A program made the translations under genes and the position numbers. From the NCBI GenBank assembly GCA_003712125.1, contig RHLF01000002.1, positions 1,054,001 through 1,118,000 on the forward strand: 64,000 nt of DNA, given 5' to 3'. The notes beneath the pieces were generated by a model. That model worked only from the letters and a program-made list of their open reading frames with translations. It made no database searches and was not told the origin of the DNA. The DNA comes from Allomuricauda sp. (GTDB taxonomy: Bacteria > Bacteroidota > Bacteroidia > Flavobacteriales > Flavobacteriaceae). Shown here piece by piece: positions 8,582 through 16,892 of this stretch (position 1 is its first letter; each line of letters starts with the position of its first letter).

Positions 8582-9781
8582 ATGGACCAACCTTCCTCTC
8601 CCTTTAGCAAACAACAATTACTGCCCCAAGAAGAAACCCTTGAAGTTCTCAAACAAAAAGGCGAACTCTTTATTGGCATTCCCAAAGAGAACCAGTACCA
8701 AGAAAAACGTATTTGCCTGACCCCCGATGCCGTCAACGCCATTACGGCCCATGGCCATCGTGTGATGCTCGAAGCTGGTGCGGGAGAAGGGGCCAATTAT
8801 GCCGATATTGATTATACCAATGCCGGAGCCGAGGTGGTGCGCGATACCAAAAAAGTCTATTCGTGCCCCATCATATTAAAGGTAGAACCCCCTACCCTTC
8901 AAGAAATCGAATTGCTGAATCCGCAAACCATTGTGATTTCGGCCCTGCAGATCAAGACGCAGTCGAAACGCTATTTTGAGGAGTTAGCCAAGAAGCGAAT
9001 TACGGCCATCGCCTTTGAATACATTCGTGATGAAGATGGCAAATATCCTGCCGTGCGCTCCTTGAGCGAAATTGCCGGTATCTCTTCGGTATTGATTGCC
9101 TCAGAATTGATGGCCACTACCAATAAGGGCAATGGATTGATGTTTGGTAACATCAGTGGGGTGCCCCCGGTAGAGGTAGTTATTTTAGGGGCAGGTACCG
9201 TTGGTGAGTTTGCAGCTCGGTCGGCCTTGGGGCTCGGTGCCAACATTCGGGTATTCGACAATTCGCTCACCAAACTGCGGAACATTCAAACCAGTTTGAA
9301 CCAAACCATTTATACCTCTACCATTCAACCAAAGAATCTTTTGAAGGCCTTGAAGCGCTGCGATGTGGCCATTGGTGCCATTCGCGGAAAAGACCGTTCA
9401 CCCGTAGTAGTCTCCAGTGCCATGGTCGAGAACATGAAAAAAGGGGCCGTAATTATCGATGTAAGCATTGATATGGGAGGCTGTTTTGAAACTTCTGAGA
9501 TTACCAGTCATGACAAACCTACCATAGAAAAGTTTGGTGTGTTGCATTACGGGGTGCCCAATATTCCGTCACGCTATCCGCGAACCTCCTCAATTTCGAT
9601 AAGTAATATCTTTACCCCCTACTTATTAAAGATCGGTGAAGATGGTGGCCTTGAGCAGTCGCTCCGTTTTGATAAGGGATTGCGAAACGGGCTGTATATG
9701 TATCACGGCATTTTGACCAATAAGACAGTGGGCGATTGGTTTGACTTGAACCATAGTGATATCAACTTCTTAATTTTTTAA
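8582..9781 (+). CDS. ald: Alanine dehydrogenase
   Basis: GIPKENQYQEKRICLTPDAV, VVILGAGTVGEFAARSALGLGANIRVFD, GAVIIDVSIDMGGCFETS. Confidence 0.92.
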   Translation: MDQPSSPFSKQQLLPQEETLEVLKQKGELFIGIPKENQYQEKRICLTPDAVNAITAHGHRVMLEAGAGEGANYADIDYTNAGAEVVRDTKKVYSCPIILKVEPPTLQEIELLNPQTIVISALQIKTQSKRYFEELAKKRITAIAFEYIRDEDGKYPAVRSLSEIAGISSVLIASELMATTNKGNGLMFGNISGVPPVEVVILGAGTVGEFAARSALGLGANIRVFDNSLTKLRNIQTSLNQTIYTSTIQPKNLLKALKRCDVAIGAIRGKDRSPVVVSSAMVENMKKGAVIIDVSIDMGGCFETSEITSHDKPTIEKFGVLHYGVPNIPSRYPRTSSISISNIFTPYLLKIGEDGGLEQSLRFDKGLRNGLYMYHGILTNKTVGDWFDLNHSDINFLIF

Positions 9782-9786
9782 AGAAA

Positions 9787-10170
9787 ATGGCATTTCTCAA
9801 ACGATTGGGGTGGTACCTCGTGGGCCTGTCTATAGGGCTTATTTTTTTGGTGTTCCTTTTCAAGAAAAAATCTGAAGAAAGCAATGTGGAATTCTGCTAC
9901 CTGCCCAACTGTAGGGTGTTAAAGGATATGCGCACCAAAAAGCTGGTGCTTTCCGATAAGGCCATTTCGCAGCTAACAACATTCGAATTGGATACACTAA
10001 TCATAAGATCCACTTTGGAAGACGGCAGTATCGACTTTTCAAATAGCGATACCAAATCGAAACCATGCAAAACCTATTTGGTCAACACCCCGGATCAAGA
10101 AAAGGAATATCAGATGCGATTTTCGAATTGTGACAGCCTATTGACCTTGACCGAAGTACTCAAGAAATAA
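9787..10170 (+). CDS. Hypothetical membrane-anchored protein (possibly DUF4258 family)
   Basis: Single N-terminal TM plus small soluble domain; 5 bp after ald, likely same operon. Family name recalled, not searched. Confidence 0.5.
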   Translation: MAFLKRLGWYLVGLSIGLIFLVFLFKKKSEESNVEFCYLPNCRVLKDMRTKKLVLSDKAISQLTTFELDTLIIRSTLEDGSIDFSNSDTKSKPCKTYLVNTPDQEKEYQMRFSNCDSLLTLTEVLKK

Positions 10171-10171
10171 C

Positions 10172-11338
10172 TTAGATTTTTCGGCGCGCTTTTTCTTTTT
10201 TCAACAACGAAAGTTCTCGTGTGGTCTGACCGGCCACCGAGGTGTTTTCCTCTGCGCGTCGGATCAAATACGGCATTACATCGCGAACTGGCCCATAGGG
10301 CAAATATTTGGCAGCCAAAAATCCAGCATCTGCAAGATTGAAGGTAATATGATCACTCATACCAAATAATTGTCCGAACCAAACCCGGGGATCTTCCGGT
10401 TTGATGCCCTGCTCTTTCATCAATTGAATCAAATCGTAGGTACTTGCCTCGTTATGGGTACCGGCAAAAATGGAAAACACATCGAGGTGCTCCATCATAA
10501 AGCGTACGGCTGCGTCAAAATTCTCGTCTGTAGCTTTCTTTGACGCACATATGGGGCTATCATAGCCTTTGTTCTGGGCCCGCTCACGCTCTTTTTCCAT
10601 ATAGGCCCCTCGTACCACCTTGATGCCAGCTTTGAAATTTTCCTTTGTCGCCAACTGACCCAGTTGCTTCAAATAGTCGAGACGATCCCAACGGTACATT
10701 TGGGCGGTATTGAAAACGATGGCCTTTTTGGTATTGTACTTTCGCATCATCTGAAGGGCTACATCATCTGCAGCCTGTTGCATCCAACTCTCTTCAGCAT
10801 CGATCAACAAGCACACGTCCAAATCAGCTGCCTTTTGGCACACCTGTTCGTAACGATTCAGCACACGATTCCATTCCTCATTTTCCGCTTCACTTAAGGT
10901 TTGGCCTGAACTCAATTTTTCATAAAGTTCAAAGCGCCCAAAACCGGTAGGTTTGAACACCGCAAAGGGGATGGCATTTTTCTCCTTCACGAACTGCAAT
11001 ACCCGTAAGGTGACTTGCAAGGCGTGATCAAACTGGTCTTCCGATTCTTTTCCCTCTACCGAATAATCCAGAATCGAACACACCCCTTTTTCGAACATCT
11101 TATCAATTATGGGCAAACAATCTTCTTCATTGACCCCTCCGCAAAAATGATCGAACACTGTGGCACGTATAAGACCTTCGACAGGCAAATGGGCTTTCAC
11201 GGCGAAATTGGTGACTGCCGTTCCTATACGAACCAGGGGTTCATTGGCAATCAACTTAAACAAAAAATAGGCGCGCTCAAGTTCCGAATCGGTTTTCAGT
11301 TGAAAGGCTATTGCCGTATTCTCAAAATCAGGCTGCAT
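10172..11338 (-). CDS. Proline dehydrogenase
   Basis: Proline-oxidase barrel motifs: VCLLIDAEESWMQ, GIKVVRGAYMEKER, FGQLFGMSDHITFNLADAGFLAAKYLPYGPVRDVMPYLIRRAEEN. Confidence 0.92.
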   Translation of the reverse strand: MQPDFENTAIAFQLKTDSELERAYFLFKLIANEPLVRIGTAVTNFAVKAHLPVEGLIRATVFDHFCGGVNEEDCLPIIDKMFEKGVCSILDYSVEGKESEDQFDHALQVTLRVLQFVKEKNAIPFAVFKPTGFGRFELYEKLSSGQTLSEAENEEWNRVLNRYEQVCQKAADLDVCLLIDAEESWMQQAADDVALQMMRKYNTKKAIVFNTAQMYRWDRLDYLKQLGQLATKENFKAGIKVVRGAYMEKERERAQNKGYDSPICASKKATDENFDAAVRFMMEHLDVFSIFAGTHNEASTYDLIQLMKEQGIKPEDPRVWFGQLFGMSDHITFNLADAGFLAAKYLPYGPVRDVMPYLIRRAEENTSVAGQTTRELSLLKKEKARRKI

Positions 11339-11432
11339 TATTGCAAAATTTTTAATGAATCAAATATAAGCAGGGAACATCTATGGATATGATAAAAAAT
11401 AGTCTTTATTTGGGGTAGCTTAAATTCCCATA

Positions 11433-12488
11433 TTGGAAACTAAATACCTGCATACCATTTATTTCGAGGATTTAGCCGCTGCAGCCTTGTCACAACACAT
11501 GGCCAAAAGCAACTATTCCAAAGTTTTTGTCTTGGTTGATTCGAACACCAAAAGTCATTGTTTGCCCTCCTTTGCCAAAAAGTGTGGCTTTGACATCGAC
11601 TTGGTCATTGAAATCAAGGCTGGGGAAGAGCACAAAACAATTCAGACCTGTACCACGGTTTGGGATGCACTCTCGACCTTAGGCGGTGATCGGAAAAGTT
11701 TGTTGATCAATTTAGGCGGGGGCGTTGTTACCGATTTGGGTGGGTTTGTCGCTTCAACCTTTAAGCGTGGTATCGATTTCATCAATGTGCCCACTACCCT
11801 CTTGGCCATGGTCGATGCGGCTATTGGTGGAAAGACCGGTGTAGACTTTGAGGCCCTAAAAAATCAAATTGGAGTCATCAACCAACCGGAAATGATCTTG
11901 ATTTTTTCAGATTTTTTAGCAACCCTGGATAAGCGCCAAATTCGAAGTGGATTTGCCGAAATGCTAAAACACGGATTGATTTTAGATCAAGGCTATTGGA
12001 ACGAACTTATTCAACTCAAGGATTTTGATCAATCGAAATCGCACATTAAAAGATCCACGGAAATCAAGAGTGGTGTGGTCGAAGCAGACCCCTTTGAGGC
12101 GGGATTGCGAAAAAAATTGAATTATGGCCACACCTTGGGCCATGCCATTGAATCTTATTTTTTAATGGAAGCCAATCGGGAAACCTTGTTGCATGGCGAG
12201 GCCATAGCCGCTGGAATGATTTTGGAAGCTTATTTGTCACACGAACTTACCGGACTTTCGAAATTGGAACTCGATGAAATTAAAAGGGTGTTTTTGGATT
12301 ATTATGGTAAAATTTCATTTGATGACCAAGAAATTGAAAGCATCATTGAATTGTTACAGCACGATAAGAAAAATACTCATGGCAAGGTGAATTTTGTGCT
12401 CTTAAATTCGATTGGCAAAAGCATAGTCGATATTAAGATTGCCCCTGAATTACTCAAAAAAGCCTTCGCTTACTACGCCCAAGAATAA
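11433..12488 (+). CDS. aroB: 3-dehydroquinate synthase
   Basis: LLINLGGGVVTDLGGFVASTFKRGIDFINVPTTLLAMVDAAIGGKTGVDF, LNYGHTLGHAIES; TTG start. Confidence 0.95.
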   Translation: METKYLHTIYFEDLAAAALSQHMAKSNYSKVFVLVDSNTKSHCLPSFAKKCGFDIDLVIEIKAGEEHKTIQTCTTVWDALSTLGGDRKSLLINLGGGVVTDLGGFVASTFKRGIDFINVPTTLLAMVDAAIGGKTGVDFEALKNQIGVINQPEMILIFSDFLATLDKRQIRSGFAEMLKHGLILDQGYWNELIQLKDFDQSKSHIKRSTEIKSGVVEADPFEAGLRKKLNYGHTLGHAIESYFLMEANRETLLHGEAIAAGMILEAYLSHELTGLSKLELDEIKRVFLDYYGKISFDDQEIESIIELLQHDKKNTHGKVNFVLLNSIGKSIVDIKIAPELLKKAFAYYAQE

Positions 12489-12582
12489 GTACATATACTA
12501 TTTTCTTCAGTTGACAACTCTTTGCGTTGTTGCGAACAAAAAAGTTTTAGTTTGGGTACACAAACCATAACCTAAACCTATG

Positions 12583-12921
12583 ATGAAACGTGTACTTATA
12601 GACTACAAAAAATTGGACCGCGCAGTGGCTGCACTTCTTATTGATTTATATCCCCACGGCTATGGCGATGAAGACATTATAATCATTAAAAAACCCAATG
12701 GGGAAATCATCGAAGCGGTAGAAGTCAAAACTCCTGATACCATTTACCTTGTCAAGATCAGTAAAAGTTTGGCCAATTTCATTTCGAACTTTGAGGAAAA
12801 TATTGAAAAGGAATTAGCACTTGATAACAAGGCGCCTGAAGCTGTGGAAAGCAGTTCGGCCTTCGAAACAACAGATGATGCTGACTTGGATACTGAGGAA
12901 AATACCGAAGAAGGCCTATAG
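12583..12921 (+). CDS. Conserved hypothetical protein (acidic C-terminus)
   Basis: MKRVLIDYKKLDRAVAALLIDLYPHGYGDEDIIIIKKPNGE; coherent ORF with intergenic spacing on its left. Confidence 0.6.
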   Translation: MKRVLIDYKKLDRAVAALLIDLYPHGYGDEDIIIIKKPNGEIIEAVEVKTPDTIYLVKISKSLANFISNFEENIEKELALDNKAPEAVESSSAFETTDDADLDTEENTEEGL

Positions 12922-12924
12922 GTC

Positions 12925-13443
12925 TTAATCCAAATAGCGTTCTTCCAGAATCCGTTTGTGGTGTTCTTGGTGCCCACAGATAATAAATCCTAAGGCGCGA
13001 ACGCTCATATCTGCATTACTGGCAACACCAATTCGTTGAAGTTCATCATCGTTGAGGTAAGAAAACAAATGAATTGAGGCTTCGCGAACCGCCAAAAATT
13101 CATCACCTATCGCGGCCAAAGTTTTTTGATCTGCCCTCGAAGCCGGCACATAGTCATCTTGATCAAAACCTGGTAAGGGAGTTTTATCGCCTCTCGAAAA
13201 ACGGAGCGCCCGGTATTGAAATACCCGTTCCGCATCTATCAGATGTTGCAGTACTTCTGCAACCGTCCATTTCCCTTCCTGATACCTAAAGTCCTTTTTT
13301 TTCTCCGGAATCGCATTGATGAAATCTGAAAAATCAGATTTGCCATCAGTGAGTGCAGGTAACAGTGCTACATCACCTAAGGTACTTATATAGGGTTGAT
13401 AATAGGAATGGTACTCATTCGTTCCAAGTTGAGCGGAATGCAT
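12925..13443 (-). CDS. DinB-family protein
   Basis: KWTVAEVLQHLIDAERVFQYRALRFSRGD ... CGHQEHHKRILEERYL: DinB four-helix metal-binding fold signature. Confidence 0.8.
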   Translation of the reverse strand: MHSAQLGTNEYHSYYQPYISTLGDVALLPALTDGKSDFSDFINAIPEKKKDFRYQEGKWTVAEVLQHLIDAERVFQYRALRFSRGDKTPLPGFDQDDYVPASRADQKTLAAIGDEFLAVREASIHLFSYLNDDELQRIGVASNADMSVRALGFIICGHQEHHKRILEERYLD

Positions 13444-13451
13444 ACTAGGAA

Positions 13452-13931
13452 TTAAAGTTCATTAAAAATGGTATGCATCAAACGCTTTTTGTCGTTGATA
13501 CTCTCCTCTAATGAAATCATGGTTTCGGTTCTACTGATCCCATCAATATCATCTATTTTGAAAATGATGTTTTTGGCATGGGTTGTATCCTGGGCTCTAA
13601 TTTTACAGAAAATATTGAATTTACCGGTGGTGATATGTGCCACGGTAACATAAGGTATTTGGGTAAGACGCTCTAGAACAAATTTTGTTTGATGGGTCTT
13701 TTCAAGAAATATCCCCACATAAGCAATAAAGGCGTAACCTAATTTGACATAATCCAATGTGAGTGAAGAACCCTTGATGATACCAGCTTCTTCCATTTTT
13801 CTAACCCGAACATGAACCGTACCGGCGGAGATTAGCAATTTCTTGGCAATATCCGTAAAAGGAGTTCTGGTGTTGTCAATCAACATATCCAGAATCTGGT
13901 GGTCTATTTCGTCTAGTTTTACCTTAGCCAT
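13452..13931 (-). CDS. Lrp/AsnC-family transcriptional regulator
   Basis: LDEIDHQILDMLIDNTRTPFTDIAKKLLISAGTVHVRVRKMEEAGII plus ligand-binding domain. Confidence 0.9.
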   Translation of the reverse strand: MAKVKLDEIDHQILDMLIDNTRTPFTDIAKKLLISAGTVHVRVRKMEEAGIIKGSSLTLDYVKLGYAFIAYVGIFLEKTHQTKFVLERLTQIPYVTVAHITTGKFNIFCKIRAQDTTHAKNIIFKIDDIDGISRTETMISLEESINDKKRLMHTIFNEL

Positions 13932-14103
13932 ACAATAATATTTTCAACAAAAGTAATGAATTAAGAAATTAAATATAATATAACGTGGGTTTTTTTAAAA
14001 AAAACACAATCAAAATCCTTTATTTACGAATAAACCTAACAATTACATGATATTAGGTTAACATCTCTACAGATAAGGAGAGGATTTTTACTTCTGTAAA
14101 CGC

Positions 14104-14128
14104 TTTTTGACGCCTTTGGCGTCAAAAA
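14104..14128. repeat. Perfect inverted repeat in the lrp-XRE intergenic region
   Basis: TTTTTGACGCC-TTT-GGCGTCAAAAA, 11-bp arms. Confidence 0.8.
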
Positions 14129-14256
14129 TCCCAGAAATTTACATTTGTACTTTACTTTTTTAAATTATCACCGTATAGTGCTCTATATCAATATATTATA
14201 ATAACTCATCAAAATTAATTAGTTAGGCTTTTTGCCCATTTATACGATGTTCAAGT

Positions 14257-14287
14257 TGTTGTTTGAAATTTCATTTAATTACTTTTG
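14257..14287 (+). promoter_or_regulatory. Putative Bacteroidota promoter for XRE gene
   Basis: TTG-N21-TACTTTTG immediately upstream of the ATG at 14296. Confidence 0.5.
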
Positions 14288-14295
14288 TAAACAAT

Positions 14296-14649
14296 ATGAT
14301 TGCAGAACGCCTCAAAACGATTATCGACCATTATGCGCTCACTTCTTCGAGCTTTGCCGACCGTCTTGGTGTTCAGCGTTCCAGTTTGTCACATATTTTA
14401 AATGGGCGTAATAAACCGAGTCTCGATTTTGTGATTAAGGTAGATCGTAGCTTCCCTGAGGTTGCCCTGCATTGGCTACTTTACGGTGAAGGCAGTTTTC
14501 CTTCTTCAACAAGCAATACCCCTCCCCTTTCCGATTCTGAAGAAAATCTTCCTCCAACACCCAAGACAACTTCAAAAAAGTGGCAAGCCTCAAAAATTGC
14601 CATTTTTTATGAGGATGGTACATTTGAATTTTTTTCACCAAAGCAATAG
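14296..14649 (+). CDS. XRE-family HTH transcriptional regulator
   Basis: MIAERLKTIIDHYALTSSSFADRLGVQRSSLSHILNGRNKPSLDFVIKVDRSFPEVALHWLLYGEG. ATG at 14296 preferred over upstream TTG at 14263. Confidence 0.85.
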   Translation: MIAERLKTIIDHYALTSSSFADRLGVQRSSLSHILNGRNKPSLDFVIKVDRSFPEVALHWLLYGEGSFPSSTSNTPPLSDSEENLPPTPKTTSKKWQASKIAIFYEDGTFEFFSPKQ

Positions 14650-14689
14650 CTTTGCCCAAGCAAAAGAAATTTTTTACACCTATTGCTTT

Positions 14690-15064
14690 ATGAGAAAATC
14701 GATTGCGCTTTGCCTAATGCTGCTTGTTGCCGTTTCATGCGCTACTCCTGAACGGAATTGTGCTCAATATAGAACCGGTACTTTTACATTTACCTCACTG
14801 GTCGATGGCAAGGAAGAAACCACAACCTTTACCAGAGAAGATGCCATCGAAATTGAAACCTTCAATGGCAATAAAGATACCGCAACAGTACGATGGATCA
14901 ATGATTGTGAATACATTCTGAAAAAAATCAACCCAAAAAATAGGGCCGAGGAAAAATCGATCCACATTAAAATTTTGACAACCTCGAATAGTTCTTATAC
15001 ATTTGAATACAATGCTGTAGGAAGCTCGCAAAAATTTAGGGGCGAAGCATTTAAAATACACTAA
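14690..15064 (+). CDS. Small putative lipoprotein (124 aa)
   Basis: MRKSIALCLMLLVAVSCATPERNCAQYRTGTF; lipobox VSCA. The track ORF 14462..15064 is N-terminally over-extended. Confidence 0.75.
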   Translation: MRKSIALCLMLLVAVSCATPERNCAQYRTGTFTFTSLVDGKEETTTFTREDAIEIETFNGNKDTATVRWINDCEYILKKINPKNRAEEKSIHIKILTTSNSSYTFEYNAVGSSQKFRGEAFKIH

Positions 15065-15066
15065 CC

Positions 15067-15876
15067 ATGTTTGAAATCTTTGCAAGTCCAGATGCCTGGA
15101 TAGCGCTATTGACACTTACCTTTTTAGAGATTGTCTTAGGAATTGACAATATTATTTTTATTTCCATAGCTGCTGGCAAGCTTGAGAAGAAAGATCGGAA
15201 AAAAGCCACTAACATTGGGCTTATCTTGGCAATGGCCATGCGAATCATCTTGCTCTTCGGAATTACCTGGTTGGTCAGTTTAAAAAAACCATTTCTAGTT
15301 TTAGACCATGCGTGGATAACAGGAGCCATAAGCTGGCAAGCCCTAATCCTGTTCTTCGGTGGGCTATTCTTACTTTATAAAAGCACCAAGGAAATACACG
15401 AAAAAATTGAAGACCGGGGGCATGACGAACGAGAAGTCAAAAAAGGACGGTCAAGTTCCTTGACCAACGCTATCATGCAGATTACCGTAATCAATATTGT
15501 TTTCTCCTTTGATTCGATTTTGACTGCCATTGGCATGACCAATGGTATTTCTCCAAACCCCAACGACGCCCTTATATTGATGATTATTGCTGTGGTAGCT
15601 TCGGTAATAATTATGATGCTCTTTGCAAATCCTGTGGGAGATTTTGTAAATCGCCATCCTTCGATTCAAGTCTTGGGACTCTCATTTTTGATTTTAATTG
15701 GGTTTATGTTGATTGCTGAAGCAGCACACTTATCCCATTTGATTGTCTTTGACAACGAGATAGGGTCAATACCAAAAGGATACCTCTACTTTGCCATTGC
15801 TTTCTCGCTTATGGTAGAGTTTTTCGATATGCGAATGACACGCAATAGAAAGGAGAAAGCGGCTGAGGCTGAGTAA
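15067..15876 (+). CDS. TerC-family integral membrane protein
   Basis: LTFLEIVLGIDNIIFISIAAGKL, INIVFSFDSILTAIGMT, LMVEFFDMR. Confidence 0.93.
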   Translation: MFEIFASPDAWIALLTLTFLEIVLGIDNIIFISIAAGKLEKKDRKKATNIGLILAMAMRIILLFGITWLVSLKKPFLVLDHAWITGAISWQALILFFGGLFLLYKSTKEIHEKIEDRGHDEREVKKGRSSSLTNAIMQITVINIVFSFDSILTAIGMTNGISPNPNDALILMIIAVVASVIIMMLFANPVGDFVNRHPSIQVLGLSFLILIGFMLIAEAAHLSHLIVFDNEIGSIPKGYLYFAIAFSLMVEFFDMRMTRNRKEKAAEAE

Positions 15877-15878
15877 AT

Positions 15879-16835
15879 CTAATTGGGCCGCTGATAAACC
15901 AATTCAGGCTTTATCTCTTTTTGTTTTGCAAAAACGGCTTGCTGCTGTTTAACCGTTAGGGTACTACCGTCATGGCTCCAACCCGGAGGCCCGAATATGT
16001 ACATGAATTTGTGACGCCAGCTCTTCACTTTTTTGACGTCGCTCCAAATGTCTTTGAATTCGTGCGTAAGGATTACAATGGGATTGTACGAATTAGGGGC
16101 ATGAATCACACCATATTTGACATCAATCTCATCATCCAACTCCTTCCAAGTTCCGAAGATCTTATCAAAAAAGTTTAAAATTCCGCCATGGTTTTTATCC
16201 AGGTATTCCACATTTTGGGAGTGGTGCACTTGGTGCATGGTGTGCGTATTCAATATTTTTTCAAGGAATCCCAACTTCGGTACATAAACGCTATGTAATT
16301 GAAACTGCCACAGGGCTTCGATTCCCAAACAGACCAACACCATTTCCGGTGGAAAACCAATTGCGGGCATCCACATATAAAATAAGGGCTTGTACAAAAT
16401 GGTAAACCAGCCGTTCCGAACGGCGGTGCCCAAATTGAAATTATCTGATGAATGGTGGACGATGTGGGCGGCCCAAAGAATACGAATTTCATGATTCGCC
16501 CTGTGAAACCAATAGTAGGTAAAATCATCAGCCAACATGCATAGCAGCCAAACGTACCAGGCATATTCAAAAGATTCAAATCCTAAAAAGTTCTGACGGA
16601 TGCCGTTTAGTTCGGGGTTGCATAACTCATACACCCCTTCGAATAAGACAATGGCAAAAATTACTTTGAAAAGCGGACCTAAAAGAGCAGAGCCTACGCC
16701 CATAAAACCACTAGCAGCCAAATCTTTCCATTCATAAAGATGATCATCGCCATGGGCCTTGCTGTAAGTCAGTTCCAGTAAAATAAAAGCAATAAAAGCT
16801 GGTACGCCATACACCAGCGGGTTAGTGAAATCCAT
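15879..16835 (-). CDS. Sterol desaturase / fatty acid hydroxylase family protein
   Basis: Histidine clusters WFHRANHE, HIVHHSSDN, HTMHQVHHSQN. Confidence 0.9.
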   Translation of the reverse strand: MDFTNPLVYGVPAFIAFILLELTYSKAHGDDHLYEWKDLAASGFMGVGSALLGPLFKVIFAIVLFEGVYELCNPELNGIRQNFLGFESFEYAWYVWLLCMLADDFTYYWFHRANHEIRILWAAHIVHHSSDNFNLGTAVRNGWFTILYKPLFYMWMPAIGFPPEMVLVCLGIEALWQFQLHSVYVPKLGFLEKILNTHTMHQVHHSQNVEYLDKNHGGILNFFDKIFGTWKELDDEIDVKYGVIHAPNSYNPIVILTHEFKDIWSDVKKVKSWRHKFMYIFGPPGWSHDGSTLTVKQQQAVFAKQKEIKPELVYQRPN

Positions 16836-16892
16836 GAATTGGGATTAAGTTAGTGGTTTAGTATAAGGGGTCAAATTACGGAGAATAAAACA

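Noticed and set aside
14462-14689. N-terminal 76 residues of ORF 14462..15064
   Set aside because: They overlap the XRE gene out of frame; the lipoprotein start at 14690 with a proper lipobox is preferred.
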